Position numbers and translations under genes: made by a program. Source: Haematococcus lacustris (Eukaryota > Chlorophyta > Chlorophyceae > Chlamydomonadales > Haematococcaceae). From it: a stretch of DNA of 64,000 nt. The stretch covers positions 15,888,582-15,952,581 of the forward strand of contig JASKMD010000003.1 in assembly GCA_030144725.1 (NCBI GenBank). Direction: 5' to 3'. Each line of letters begins with the position of its first letter. Position 1 is the first letter of the stretch. The notes under the pieces are model-generated. The model ran no database searches and was not told the DNA's origin. It saw nothing but the letters and a program-made list of their open reading frames with translations. Of this stretch, positions 35,067-48,259 are shown piece after piece.

Positions 35067-38000
35067 CTACCTAGCAGCACCCCACCAGCCCTTCTTGGCT
35101 TTGTTGGCAGGCTTCGCAGCCTTGCCTGCCTTGGCTGTCCCACCCCTCCCCGTCTTGGCCACAGCCTGTGTGACTTGCGGTTGCCTAGACCCTGCTCTCG
35201 GACCTAGCCCCACCCCCACCCCAAAGCCTGGCTCTGCAGGGGCTTGAGCTGCACCCCCTCCATGCCCATGCCCATGCCCATGCACCCCATGCTCTCCATG
35301 CACCGTACAACCCTCACTGCCCAGCTGGCCCCTCTGCCCCTGCATGCTGATCTGCGCTGCTGACTTGTACATGAAGCGTTGCAGGCTGCTGCCGTCCACN
35401 NNNNNNNNNNNNNNNNNNNNNNNNNNNNNNNNNNNNNNNNNNNNNNNNNNNNNNNNNNNNNNNNNNNNNNNNNNNNNNNNNNNNNNNNNNNNNNNNNNNN
35501 NNNNNNNNNNNNNNNNNNNNNNNNNNNNNNNNNNNNNNNNNNNNNNNNNNNNNNNNNNNNNNNNNNNNNNNNNNNNNNNNNNNNNNNNNNNNNNNNNNNN
35601 NNNNNNNNNNNNNNNNNNNNNNNNNNNNNNNNNNNNNNNNNNNNNNNNNNNNNNNNNNNNNNNNNNNNNNNNNNNNNNNNNNNNNNNNNNNNNNNNNNNN
35701 NNNNNNNNNNNNNNNNNNNNNNNNNNNNNNNNNNNNNNNNNNNNNNNNNNNNNNNNNNNNNNNNNNNNNNNNNNNNNNNNNNNNNNNNNNNNNNNNNNNN
35801 NNNNNNNNNNNNNNNNNNNNNNNNNNNNNNNNNNNNNNNNNNNNNNNNNNNNNNNNNNNNNNNNNNNNNNNNNNNNNNNNNNNNNNNNNNNNNNNNNNNC
35901 CGGACACCTGCTGCTGCTGCCCTCTGCACTGCTGAAGGTTTGGGCTGCTGTAGGTAGGCATGCCAGCAGCGCCCTGACTGGTTGGCCTGGCCTGCCCTGG
36001 CCATGCCCAGCCAGGGTCCACCTGCAGTAAGTGGGGCCCATCATAGGCCAAGGGGAACAGCTCCTCCTCACCGCCCCAGCCGCCCAGGCCCTGGCCACCC
36101 CCTGTGGCTGGAGAGAGTGGGCTGGGGTGGCTGGCTGTGGGGTGGCTGCTGGATAAATGGCTTAGGCCCAGGCCAGGGCTGGTGCCCAGGGGGGGCAGCA
36201 GCAGAGCGCTGCGCAGCGGGGAATCAGGGGTGCCACCCAGCCGGTTGTGCTGCGGGCGGGTGTGTGGCTGCAGACCCCTTCTGCCACCACCACCACCACC
36301 ACCACCACCACCTCCGCTGCTGCTGATGTCCAGGAACGGAGCTGCCAGGAAGCTGGTGTCCAGCAGGTCCTCCTCCTCATCGTCAACAGCCTGGTAGGTC
36401 CCTGCCACCCCCTCCCCCGCCTCCTCCCAGCTGCTGCCTCGTGATGCAACGTCTTGAACCCTGGCCATCTCATTCTGACCAAGGCCAAGGCGGCTCAGGC
36501 CTGATCTGCAGCCAGCGCTCAGGGATGGGGGCAGGTGGTCCAGGTGCCCTGCCCATGCCTGACCCGCCCCTGTGCCTGGGTGAGTGTGCTGGGCTTGCCT
36601 GTTTAGGACCTGGCCAGGGGCAGCTGCAAACACACTGGACAGGCTGGCACCCTCCTGGGCACCTGGAGGCCAGGACAGCCGTGCCTGATTAGGCCCGGTC
36701 ACCCGCCCCTGCTGCCGCGTGGCCTGCTGGGCAGCGTGTGCCCACAAACCCACAGCTGCCTCCTCCTCCTCCTCCTCCTCCTGCTCCTGTTCCTCCTCCT
36801 CCTCCCACAGCCCAGTGGCCTGCAGCAACTCCTGCTCCCTGGCTGCCTGCAGGGCTGACTGGCGCATGCTGCCTGCTGCTGGCCGGGCTTGCTGGCCATG
36901 CCCGCCAGGCTGGGCTGTCGCCTGCCTTGCACTGCTGGCCACAAAGCGGGGCTGGGTGGCCAGACTGCTTGCATGACGAGCCCGCTTGGCTGCAGGCACT
37001 GCTTGCTGCCGGTGCAGGGCCCACCCCTCCTGCTGCTGGTACTTTTGCTGCTGCTGCTGCTGCCAGTTGCTGGGTAGGTCCAGAGCAGGGGGTGGTGAGC
37101 TGCCCCAGCCTTTGCTCACGGCCCCAGCCACGGCTGCTGCTTGCGGCCTGGCCCACCCTTCCCACCGTGCACCACCCACAGCCGGTCGGGGCTGCTGGGG
37201 CTGACGCAGCCCCTCTGCTGCACCAGCCTCCTCCTGCCACTGCTGTTGCCTGTGCGCTGTTGCAGCCTGCAGGTTGAGGTTGTTGGGCAGGGGAGAGGGG
37301 TCCTGCTGGGCATGGCTGGAGGGGCCCCCAGCATGGCTGTGGGTCCCCGCCCACCCCTCCTGAGGTGCAGGGGAGGCAGGCAAGGCCCCCGGGCACTGTG
37401 CCTGCAGCTGGTGGGCCAGCAGGTGCAGGCAGTGGGCGGGCAGGTGGCGGGCCAGCCAGCCTGGCGCCAGGTCCATGCACTGCAGCAGCACCTGGGCCAT
37501 GTCGGCAGGTAGACCAGGACCACTAGGGCTGGCCTGCCCCTGGGCCTGCCCCGCTGCCTGCCCTGGCCCTGGGCCCCGGCCATGGACACCGCCCTGCCAC
37601 CCGCACCCAGAAACATCTGCATGCGACCTGTTCTGTGGCGCCTGCTGCTGGGGTAACGTGTCAGCTGGCTTCACATGGCCTGGCTGACCTGGGTCTTTTG
37701 GCTGCTGCCCAGCAGCTTCAGCCGCAGCCGCTAGCCAGCCTGCGGCCACTTTGTCAGCCAGCTGCGGCAGCTGGCCCGCTGCAGCCGCCTGCACCAGCTG
37801 ACCCAGGGGCACATGCAGGCTGCATAGCATGGCAGCGCTCAGGGGGTTCAGGCAGGTGGAGGCGCAGAGGAACTGCTCTGCAGGGCTGGGGCGGTCATCC
37901 AGGCCCACCAAGGGGGGCTGCAGGGCAGGCTGGCTCGAGCCAGGGCAGGGCACTGCAGCTGGAGGGAGGGGGCCGGCAGAGGGGAGGGCTCCTGATCCAG

Positions 38001-41000
38001 GCACTGCCGCCACAGCCCCTCCTGCCCTGGAGGCTGGCGCGCCACTGGCTTGGCCCCAGGCTGGCCCTCCGCAGCTGCTGGGGACCAGGCCGGGTGCCGG
38101 GCGGCTGGCTGCCAGCACTGCCTGGCAGATGGCCAGGCTGAGGCGCTGGGTGGTGTGGGGGCTGTGGGAGGTGAGCAGGTGGAGGCTGAGGCCGTACTGC
38201 TGGCGGGCGGTGTGCTGCAGCCGGGCCGCCAGCGCCTGCACGCCTTGGCACAGGGCGCCGTGCGTCTCCACCACAGCCCATACCTGCAGGGGTCAGGCGC
38301 AGTGCGGGTTGCCATCAGGGCCTGGCAGCTGCACACCATCAGGACCTGGCAGGGCAGGTGGTGAGGCAGTGGAGGTGACTGCAGGTGCAAGGCTGAGCAT
38401 GGGCGCTACCGCTTTTCATTAGGCTTACTGCTTGCTTGGTCTTTTTGTTCGTGCGCTATGTGGCGCCTAGCAAGGTCGCGCTATGAACATGCCAGTCTTG
38501 ATCTGAGTGCTATGACTGTGCTATGATTGTGCTATGAATGTGACATGCTCCTGGTGTGAAGGCACATGAAGGAAAGGCTGCTGGTGCCAGCATGGTATTG
38601 AGCACCCTGCAGACGTGAACGCAGCGTGGCTGCTGGGCAGGGCGGCAGCTGTGGTACGGTAAGCAGCGCATGGAGTGACTGCAGCATTGTGAGGCTGGCA
38701 TGCTGCTGGCTCTCACAGCCGTGGCGGTGGTGAAGGTCAACGGGGGGTGCGGGTCTGATACCTCCCACACCCCTTGTGGCGCCATTGCATGCGCTGCCAT
38801 GCACATGCCACGACCTGCAGCTCCATGCTGGGCAGGGGCGCTCACCGTGCTGAACGCCTTGGCCAGGACATGCAGGCGGCTGAGCACCTCATCACCCACT
38901 TGCTCAGGCAGCACCTCCTGCACAGGCACCGCATGGCGCATGGACTCTTGATGAACGTTGTGTTGCTGAGGTACTATGGCAGGGCAGAGGTGGAGGAGGA
39001 GGAGGAGGGGGAGGGGGATTAAGAGTGGCCGAAAGAGTGGATGCACAAGCCAGTGTCTTGGGGGAGGAGGAGGAGCAGGAGGGAGTGGGAGCGGGGGCTC
39101 CTCCCAGCAACTCTGCAAGTGCGCTGCGCTTGCCAGCACCAACCATAGCCTTGCAGCCAGTCTGGCTGCCTGTCTGGCCTGGACTTGCAGGTTTGTGTGC
39201 ATGCATGTAAGCCAGCCACCTTCAAACAAGTGTGCCCTAAGGTCGACGTATCACTTAGCAACAACGCTGCACCCATGTGAGCTAGCCATGTTTCAACCAG
39301 TGCTCTGAGGTTGACCCAGCTACACCCTGGCAGCAGCGAGACCCAGCCCAGACTGCCTCCTGCCTTGCACTGCCCTGCCAGGCCCACACATGCAGGTGAG
39401 CCAATAGTCTGGCCTAAGGTCAACCTATCACTCAGCACTGCGCTGCCAGGCCCACGCACCTCCCCTGGTGGCAACTGCACCGGCCACAGACACAGGCAGC
39501 AGGAGGGTGACAGGCACACGTCCACCAGGCCCAGCGGCCGCTCCACCACCTCCAGTGCCAGCCAGCGCTGCGGCTGCCCGGCTGCCTGCTCCAAGGACAG
39601 GATGGCCTCGTACAGGGCGGGGCGCTGCAGCAGCAGGCTGCCCGGGGTGTTGCTCACCACCAGGGGCCGCTGGTGCAGAGTCCTGGACACTGCAGCCAGC
39701 ACTCCACTGCTCTGCTCAGCGGGGGCCACAACACTAGGTCCGTCACCCTGCTCCCCCTGCTGCTCCTGCTGCTCCAGCTCCCCCTGCTGCTCCTGCTGCT
39801 CCAGCTCCCCCTGCTGCTCCTGCTGCTCCAGCTCCCCCTGCTGCTCCTGCTGCTCCAGCTCCCCCTGCTGCTCCTGCTGCTCCAGCTCCCCCTGCTGCTC
39901 CTGGTCATCGTGCTGCCTTTGCCCCGCATGCTGTGCCTCCTGCTGCAGCGGCACATGGCGGCCTTGACCAGTGTGAGGGCCTGAGGCTGGTGGGTGTGAG
40001 GGAACAGGACCTGGCAGCATGCGCCTTGCCTGATCAGGCACTGGCCTGCCACACACATGTGAAGCCTCAGGTTGACTCCTGTCAGGGGCACAGGGCGGAT
40101 GCTGGCCAGGCTGCCCAGGCTGCCCAGCTACCTCCTCCCCGCACTGCTGCGCTGGCCTGTCAAGGACACGCTGGCCCTGTGCTGCTGCACCCAGGGCTGC
40201 CTGGGAGGAGTGATGGCGCGGGCCTGGTGGAGGCTGGGATGTGGGATATTGGGCACTGCAGGGGGCTGGCTGCCGGGCCAGGGGCAATACCTGAGGCAGA
40301 CCAGAGCGGTCATCCAGCTGGCTCTTTGTCTGGCCATGGTCCTGCCACCGCCCCTGCCCCTGCACCTGCCCCTCCCTCGGCCCCTGCCCCTGCCCCTGCC
40401 CCTGCCCTTGGCCTTTGCCTTGCTCCCACTCTTGCCCCTGTTCTTGCCCTTGCTGCCACCCTTGGCCTTGTTTCTGAAAAGGCTTTCTTGGCTCTGCGGG
40501 GGGCAGGTTGTGGGAGGAGGGTGACCGCTGCTGCAGCCCAGGCTGCCCCAGGCCCCAGGCCCGCTCCCCTGCCTCCCCGCTAGCCCCCCCAGCTGTTTCA
40601 GGGCGGCCTGCAGTCCCCCAGGAGCTGACCGCCTGCCCAGCACTGCCCTCCACCCAGCTCTCCACCGCCGGGCTCTGAGCTGAACCCACTGCCCCTGCCT
40701 CTGCCGCCCTATAAGGTGCCTCCGGCTCTGCTGCTCTGCTCATCCCCTCCTCCTGCAGCTGCTGCCGCTGCTGCTGCCGCTCCCCTTGCTGCATCTGGGG
40801 TGGCTGGTGCAGCTGCTGTGCAGGGCTGCTGGGAAAGTGTCTGCCAGGCAGCTGTGTATGAAGCACCAACCAGCGACCTTTGAACCCTGACACCTGTTCT
40901 AACCACTCCAACGGAGCATGCCACCCCTCCACCCGGCCTCTCACCTCCACGCTGGGCTGCCTGCCCTTAATGCTAAGCCGGCTCAAGTCAACGCCACACC

Positions 41001-42535
41001 CCTGATGCCCTGCCCCTCCTTCATTTTCCATTTGCACACCTGCTGCCCCGGCCTCATGGGCCACTCCTTTTGCTGCCACTTGTCCTGCTGCATTTGCTGC
41101 TGCTCGCCCCGCACCCTCTGTCGCCCCTTGTCTGCCTGGAGGCTGATTGTCTGGCACTGCAGGGGGTGGATGCTGAGTAGCTGCCCAGCAGTGGGGGCAG
41201 GGCATGGGCGCCAGCTCCACCACCAGGTCAATCCCCTCCCACTGGAATCCTGGCTGCTGCACCACGGCATGGCTGGCCAGCAGGCAGTTCCTGGAGTGCA
41301 ACGTGGCTGAGCGGCCTGCTGCCTGCTGGGTGGTGGTGCCAGCCAGGGGCGCGGCAGCGGGTCGGTCCAGCTGGTAGGGCTGCAGGCCTGCGTTGATGGC
41401 GGAGCGGTAGGCCTGGAAGAGAGCGCAGGGGCGGTCCAGCAGGAGCACCTTGCGGGCCTGAGGGGCAGGGGCAGGGCCAGGGGCCAGGGGGCAGGGGCCA
41501 GGGGGCAGGACCCAAGCGTTCTGAGGGAGCAACAGGTATGTGCAGGGATGCTGGTGGGCTGGAGGTCAGCTGCACAGAGCTCCACGACCCTGGCTGCAGT
41601 GTAACGGCTGCTAGTAGTGGGAAGGCATGTGGAGCTTGCAGTGGTGGTGGTGGTGCAGCCTCCCTCACCTGGCCCTGGGTCACTGAGGTCAGCAGCAGCT
41701 CCTCCAGCACCCCATGCTTGGGGTGGTCCACCCACTGCCCCTGCCCCTCCTGCCCTGGCGTGGCCCCTGCTCCTGGCCCGGGCCTGCCCGCCTGCCGAAC
41801 CAGCTTGGCGTCAGGGCTTGGGGTGGAGGGGGCAGGGGCGACTGCCTGGGTCAGCTGAGCATATGCAGAGGACAACTCCTGCCAGGCAGTCTTACAAAGC
41901 TGTTGGGTCCTGCACGTCCAGGCAGGGCGGGTGGGGCAGCGCAGGGTGAGGCGGGGTGGGGGCAGTAGAGTGCATGTGCAGTGCGGTGGGGTGGCGTGCC
42001 ACAGCCAGGGTGGGGCGGTGCTAGTGCAGGGCAGCGCGGTGGGATGGAGGCGCAGAGTGGTGGGGTGGCGTGGCCTGGCATACAGTAGGGGGCCAGGGGC
42101 CAGAGCAGCGCAGCACCCAGTGAAGGACCCTCCCTAGTGACCCAGTAGCTGTGCCCCTCCCTTGGCCCGGGGGAGAGGGCCAGCCACGGGAGCTGCTGCT
42201 GGCCATGCAGCCCATGCCGCCCCGCTTCGCTGGCTGGCTCAACAGCTGTGCTGATTGAAGCACTTTGACACAGCTGGGGCGCAGATGTGGGCTGATGTGG
42301 CTGTGGTATTGTGCCCACACTGCCATGCTGATAGGGGTGAGCAGGGCACAGCGGGGGCGCACCTTGGCAGCTCAGAGCGCATGTGGTTCATGTACAGGAA
42401 GGCCTGGGACAAGCCATGCTGCAGCAGCAGCAGAGCTGTCTTGGTGACCACCATGACTGCGGCGTACACCTGGGTCAGAGCCCGCTGCTGCTTGGTGGCG
42501 GCGTCTGTCTGCGCCACACCCTGCCCCTGCCGCAG

Positions 42536-42571
<36 letters not shown>

Positions 42572-42829
42572 CTGGGCGGTCAGGGCTGCAAGGGCTGCTT
42601 CAGCCGCAGCCACGTCCAGCTTGTGGCTGCTCAGCAGGCGCTGGTCCACCTGAGGAGCAACAATGGGAGCTGCTGGTGGTGGGGGAGCTGCAGCGCCGGC
42701 CCCAGCACAGGGGAGCTACTAATGCGGGTCATCAGGGTCAGCAGCACCACTAAACGAGCCACGTGCAGCAGGGTCGGGGTCATCAACACCAACCACACCA
42801 CCATGGCCAGCCACACGCAGCATCAGGAT

Positions 42830-42863
<34 letters not shown>

Positions 42864-45800
42864 GAGTGTGAGGGTGTGAGGGTGTGAGGGCACAGAGATT
42901 GAGAGCTAGTCCAACGTCCTGTACCATGACCCTGGCCATCCCGCCCCTGGTAATGCTGCATGTCAGGCCCGTGGTAAAGCTTCAGGCAATCGTCACAAAT
43001 GGCATGTGCCAGCAATGACTCAGCAAGGAGCAATGCCAGGCCTGCTGAGCTTCTGTTGAGGGTCTCTGGTGTCTGGCCCATGGACTACCCCTCCCAGCCA
43101 GTTGCAAGCAAGCCTGAAGTGCGAGACCTGTTGTCTATGACTACATGTACGGCAAAGGTGGTGGCTGGCCTGCACACTGCTGGTCAACCTTGACTGTGAG
43201 GCTGCTGCAGTCAGGCCAGGCCAGGCCAGGCCATAAGCAGGCCCTACCTGGACTGACTTGGGCACCCGGGCCAGCTGGGTGAGCAGCCCCGCTCGCACAT
43301 CCCACAACACCTCCAGCAGCTGGCAGTGGGAGGCCGGCAGCTCCACCGGCAACACACAGGCTTGCAGGGCAGTGGCCAGCAGGCGGTCCAGCCCCACCCC
43401 TGACCCCTTCCCCTGCATGCCTCCCCGGCGTGAAGGGCTCGAGGTCAGCTCCTGCGCTACAACGGGGACAGCAGGCTGGCAGGGCTGCGGCCCCCTCCGT
43501 CCCCTGCTGCCGCCATGCTGCCAGCCGGCCAGCCCTGCTGTCGGGGACTCAGGGCGGGGCACCACGCCAGGCGGCAGTAAGATCTGGTGGGAGGGGTGCA
43601 GCATACCCACCTGCTGCGGCTGCTGTTGCTGCTGCTGCGGGTGGGGCAGGCCCTGGGGCGTCGCCTGCGTGAGTCGCGCCTTATCCTGGTCTAGCTCATC
43701 CTCCGCCTCACCAGACCTGGCCACCCCTGACTCAGCTCCTGCACGCAGCTTGGCTGACTGCCCAGCCTCACTGCTTCCATGGCTGGGGGGGCTGCCCTGC
43801 TCTGCCTGGACTACCTGCTTGCGGTCTGGGCTGGGCTGGCTGCTGCGGCCCTGCAGCTGCTGTGGGCACTGCAGCTGCTCGTCCTCTTCTGGCGCTGCTG
43901 CTAGTGCCACGGCGTGAGGTGGTGGTGATGGTGTAAGAGGGTGAGGAGGTGGTTGTCGAGGTGTGAGGGAGGGAGGGTGTGGTGTAGGGCCAGGGTCACC
44001 TTGCATGACCTCATCGGAGGCAGGGATTGCGGTGCTGCTGCTGCTGCTGCTGCCGCCACCACACCTCACCACAGCCTGCGCACAAGCACAGCTCAGGGGG
44101 CCATGCAGCACTGCTTCCCCTGGTTCGCAACCTTCAGGGCCAGCCATGCTCGGCTGACGTGGAGGCAGCAGCTGAGTTGCCTGGTTTGGCAATGCCATGG
44201 CGAGAGCTGCTGGGGCTGCAGGGCTGGCTGGCTCAGGGGGTTGTGCGGCCTGCTGATCAATGGCCTGTACAGTTGCAGCAGTGCACGACGCTGGTGCTCC
44301 TGTAAGGGGCTGTGCAGCGCCTGCCGTCAGCCCATGCCTGCTGCCCTGCTGAGCCTGAGCCTGATTAGGAACTGAGACCATGGACAGGGCCACAGATGCC
44401 GCCCGGGTTCCAGCCAGGCTGCTGCCCACTGCTCGCACACTGGAGCAGGCCTGCAGGCAGCGCAGCGTGTGAGCCATTCCCTGCAGGACTGCCCCACCTC
44501 CTGCACCCCCCTCCCCTCTGCCAGGGGGCCCTAGCAGGGCTGCCGGGGCTGTGGGGAGGCCCCCCCTAGCCCTCTTGTGCTGCGTCCCACCGGTCGATGC
44601 TGCTGTGGCAGTGGCAGCGAGTTTGGAGGAGGTGGTGGAGTGGAGGTGGGTGAGGCTGACCATGGGGCTAGGCTGTGGGCGGCCCAGCTGCCAGGCCAAG
44701 TGCCTCAGGGGTTCTGACGCCCACACTGGGCTGACGTTGTGTGGGGGCACCCAGGCTGGCCCCTCCACACCCAAACCTACAGCCTGGCCGCTCAGCTTAG
44801 CGTGGGCAGCATCAGCAGGGAGCCTGGCCAGGTCCCTGGGGTCTGCCAGCAGCTGCACCAGGGCCGCGCCACAGACCCAGGCCAGGCGGCCTTGCCCGAG
44901 GTATGGCCTGCTGCCCCAGTCTGAACCTGCCAGCCCAGCAGCGGCGTGCGCCAGCATGCGGGGGAGGGGCGGCCGCTGCTGCCAGGGGATGCGGGTGTGG
45001 GGGGCAGTGGAGGTGGTAGGAGCCCCTGGGGTTAGGCTGGCTGGAGGGGCAGGGGTGGGGATGAGTTGGGGCTCGTCCCCGGATAGGTCCATGTCCAGGG
45101 CCAGCAGGCGGTCCAGCAGGCCGTCATAGGCACATGGCAGGGTGTGGGGTTGGCTGCTTGAACGCTGGGGTCCGGCCCCCCCTCCACCTGAAGTAAGCAG
45201 CACAGCATGAGGCGGCGTCAAGGTGGGCGGCTTGATGACAATGCGCTGTGGGGGTGACATTGCACCTGGCCCGGCAGTTGGCAGCCACAAGGAAGCTTCA
45301 AGGATGGCATGCAGCAAAGCAGTGAGTGAGTGAGTGAGTGAGTGAGTGAGTGAGTGAGTGAGTGAGTGAGTGAGTGAGTGAGTGAGTGAGTGAGTGAGTG
45401 AGTGAGTGAGTGAGTGAGTGAGTGTTCATGACCATGCCAGACAAGAACAAGCGTGTGCAATACACCCCAGGTGGGATACGCTAGCTGCCCAGCTGGGGAG
45501 GCGGAGGGGGTGGCCACGCACCAGCCTGTAGCGCAGCTCGCCAGGCCTGGGAGGAGCAGAGCCAGGAGGCTGCAGCCTGCAGCCCTTGCAGAGGCTGGGC
45601 AGCAGCAGGGCGCAGGAGCCCAGACACAGCAGCAGGGGCAGCACTGAGCGCTGCCGCCCTGCTGCTGACCCCAGCGCTATGGCCAGCCATGGTGCCAGGG
45701 GGCAGGAGCCCATCAGGCCAGAGGCCCAGCTGCCCCACTGTAGGCTCATGGCCCTTGGTCCCGTGCAAGTCTGAGCAGCTGACCCTGGCCCCGGCTGCAT

Positions 45801-47817
45801 CTCCGGCCCTGCCCCACCCCTCCACCGCTGCCATCAGGTGGGCTGGCACCAGGCAGTCGCGGCTGACCCAGGCCACCGCAGGCAGTGGCTGTATGTGGTG
45901 CTCCAGGCGCAGTGCCGGCTCGTACAGCTGGCGCCTCAGCAACCGCAGCCGCCATCCTGTCGCCGCGCCTTCCTGCTCCATGCTGCGGTCCATCTGCTGC
46001 AGCATGTGCATGTGGATGGAGCAGGGGGCGGTGGCAGCTTCTCCACACCTCCAGTCCACAGGCAGTGCCGCCAACACTAGGCGCTGGGCAGTGGCTGTTG
46101 CGCTGCCGTCTGCGCACCGCCGCCTGCTGTGCAGCAAGGCAACCAGGTCACCGCTGGGCTGCCAGTGGCTAGGAGGGGGGTCTGTCGTGGGGTGGGGCTG
46201 TTGGGCACTTCCTGGTGGGGCGGCTGCTGGGGCGGTGTATGTGCAGCGCTGAGGGCAGGGGGGGACCCCCAAGGGAGGAGCCGCCCCGCCTGCCTGCAGG
46301 CCTTGCCCTACTATCGCCCCTGCAGGCCCTCCCTCGCCCTGGTCTGCCCCACCCTGTGCCACCTGCTCAGGTCCTAGGACTTTACAGCCACCGCCGTCAG
46401 CTGCTGCCTGCCCATGCTGCTCCTGTGCTCCAGCTACTGGGCACAGCGGGAGCGTGCTTGCATGCGCTTGCATGTCACCTGACTGGGGTGAGGTGGCTGC
46501 AGCTTGAAGATGAAGAGCAGGCCCTGTCTCGTCAGGTGTGTCAGCGTGCCTGATTTCCTGGACATCTCCGCCTGTGTGATACAGCCGCTGAGCCTCCTGC
46601 TGCAGCAGCCTGTGGAGGGCTGCTAGCGGAGGCAGGGAGCAGGTGTGCTGGGCACAGCTGGGGGCGCACGGCACAGGCAGGGTCAGGACGGCGTCTGCCT
46701 GCCCGGTCTGCACCAGTGGGCCTGGGTCTGAGTGGGCCAGCAGGCTGCAGGTATACAGTGTGCTGCATGGTGGCTGTGTCAGCTGGAAGGGTTGCGAAAG
46801 AAGAGCCATGTCTGGTCGTGGGCAGTTGAGGAGCGAGGTGGTCTGCGCATGGCATGGGAATGCATGGGTGTGAGTAAGTCTATGCATGAGGAGCATGCAC
46901 TGACTACCGCAGAGTGACAGGAGGCACCAATGCATACCAGCCAGCCAGGGCGACGTGAACAAAGTGGCAGCAGCTATCACTGAGCAGTAGCTATCAAATG
47001 TACTAAATAACAGAATTCGCTGCGGGCTCATAAGGTGCACGAGTGAAGACAAGAGGGAGCCCACCTCCTGAGGGATAGAGACACCCACCTCAAGGGCAAG
47101 TGCTTCTGCATGACCCAGCTCTGTTGCATAGGCAACCACATTTGCTGGCTTTTGGAGGGAGGCCAGGTGGTCCTGGGCTTCACGATGCACTGCGTGTTGC
47201 ATTGACTTCAACATCACGTTTGAGGCTTTGGCTTGAGGGTGGGTTAAGCGTGGCGGAAGGTCTGGCAGGGCCGGCTGTGTTGACTGGGCTGAGGTGGAGG
47301 GCAGGGGCTGCAGGTAAATACATGGAGCACGCAGACTGTCGTCCCAAGCCCGCAGTGCGTGAATGCACGCACTCAACCTGCTGTTGCGGGTCGCAGCTGA
47401 TCTACCTAACAAGGTAGGGGCCTCGGAAGCTTTGGACGCAGCACTGGGCTGCAATAGCTGTAGAAGCAGGCTGGAGGCCTCTCGACCTTTGGTGAGCCGC
47501 ATTGACTGCTGCTTTGACTGATGCGTCTGCACATCCTCAGCAACTGGCCCGATACATGCCAACATGGCTTTGATGCCGAGGGCTCTGGCCTGCTGACGAC
47601 GGGGATGCTGTTGTAAGAGCCGCTCGGGCACTGGCAAGGTCGCACAGGCGTCCTGTCTCCGTCGCCCGCCCTCCCGCCCAGGTACGGATACATGGTAGGC
47701 GATTGGGCCGTGGTATTGATGAAGAGAGCTGTTGAACCGCAGCGCAGGCCGTCGGTCTCTGCCGCGCTGTGTCCGAGGAGGCGCTTCACCTGTCGCGCCA
47801 TCAGTGTGGGCGCTCAT
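35067..47817 (-). CDS. Large SHOC1/ZIP2-like (XPF-like) meiotic crossover protein, multi-exon
   Basis: A chain of long minus-strand frames on one strand: 47817-45481, 45317-43248, 42649-42363, about 41870-41650, 41532 to about 39440, about 38960-38850, and 38274-35067. SHOC1/ZIP2 is a ZMM protein with an inactive XPF-nuclease-like domain that promotes crossovers with PTD/SPO16. The evidence is pattern similarity: VVTKTALLLLQHGLSQAFLY; LLLDRPCALFQAYRSAINAG; PLVVSNTPGSLL with RPALYEAILSLEQ and EVVERPLGLVDVCLSPSC (near 39490-39660); then AICQAVL and FLCASTCLNPLSAAMLCSL (near 37800-37870), like SHOC1's FLTxxxSINPLxAxAILS helix-hairpin region. Much of the rest is Gln/Pro/Ala filler. The C terminus is Lys-rich (KAGKAAKPANKAKKG). 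The 45481-47817 part is assigned only by strand and proximity. The N gap cuts the last exon. Exon phases were not all resolved. Confidence 0.5.
35400..35899. other. Assembly gap (500 N)
   Basis: Exactly 500 N, a placeholder length. It falls in the 3' part of the large minus-strand gene, so the frame across it is not meaningful. Confidence 1.
36840..37225 (-). repeat. Dispersed repeat, copy 3, within coding sequence of the SHOC1-like gene
   Basis: Minus-strand match to 29130-29965 and, in part, to 21210-21345. It stays in the open frame of the gene: QPQQPRPAVGGARWEGW, VAGAVSKGWGSSPPP, EGWALHRQQAVPAAKRARHA. The CAG tract is only about six Gln codons (QQQQQQKYQQQ) in contrast to copy 2. Confidence 0.85.
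39755..39905. repeat. 27-bp coding minisatellite, about 5.5 copies
   Basis: Unit ctgctcctgctgctccagct ccccctg. On the gene's minus strand it encodes the nine-residue unit QQEQQGELE, likely a charged helical spacer. Confidence 0.93.
45325..45424. repeat. (AGTG)n tetranucleotide array in an intron
   Basis: About 25 copies of agtg. It sits between two long exons of the large minus-strand gene, in a short putative intron whose donor is the GTGCGT at about 45523-45518. Confidence 0.93.
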
Positions 47818-48259
47818 GGACTGCGCATGCTTTTATGTCTCCAGCACTGGGTAGGGTGCTTGAGCCGAGACCAAGCTGCCGGGCTACATTCATTTGAATT
47901 AATCTTTATGCCAGATTGTGCACAACCGATGCAGCATGCAACCGATCCAACATACCTGCAGTCATGACTGGGCGCCCTTCGATGTCATTGGCACGGTATG
48001 TCGATGGTGTCAAACGGTGCCAAGCGCGGTGTCAAGCTGGGCTATGAAGCTGCGCCCTTAGAGTATATTTTATATTGTGCTCGACATCATCAGCACATAT
48101 GGAGTAAGAGTTAGCTCACAATTAGAAAAAAACAAGTAGGAGGTTCTTTGTTGCAATCTCGTCCAAGTTGCATGGAGGGTCACACGTCTTCTTGAGATCC
48201 GCAGGAATTTGGCTCTTGTGAAGCCTCTGTGCAAGCATCGAGCTTCAGCGTTGCCTAAC
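47818..48259. promoter_or_regulatory. Divergent spacer upstream of CRD1
   Basis: About 440 bp between two outward-facing starts. AT-rich pieces resembling TATA elements occur near 48063-48078 (tatattttatattg). Promoter motifs such as copper-response elements were looked for (GTAC cores) but not found convincingly. Confidence 0.35.
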
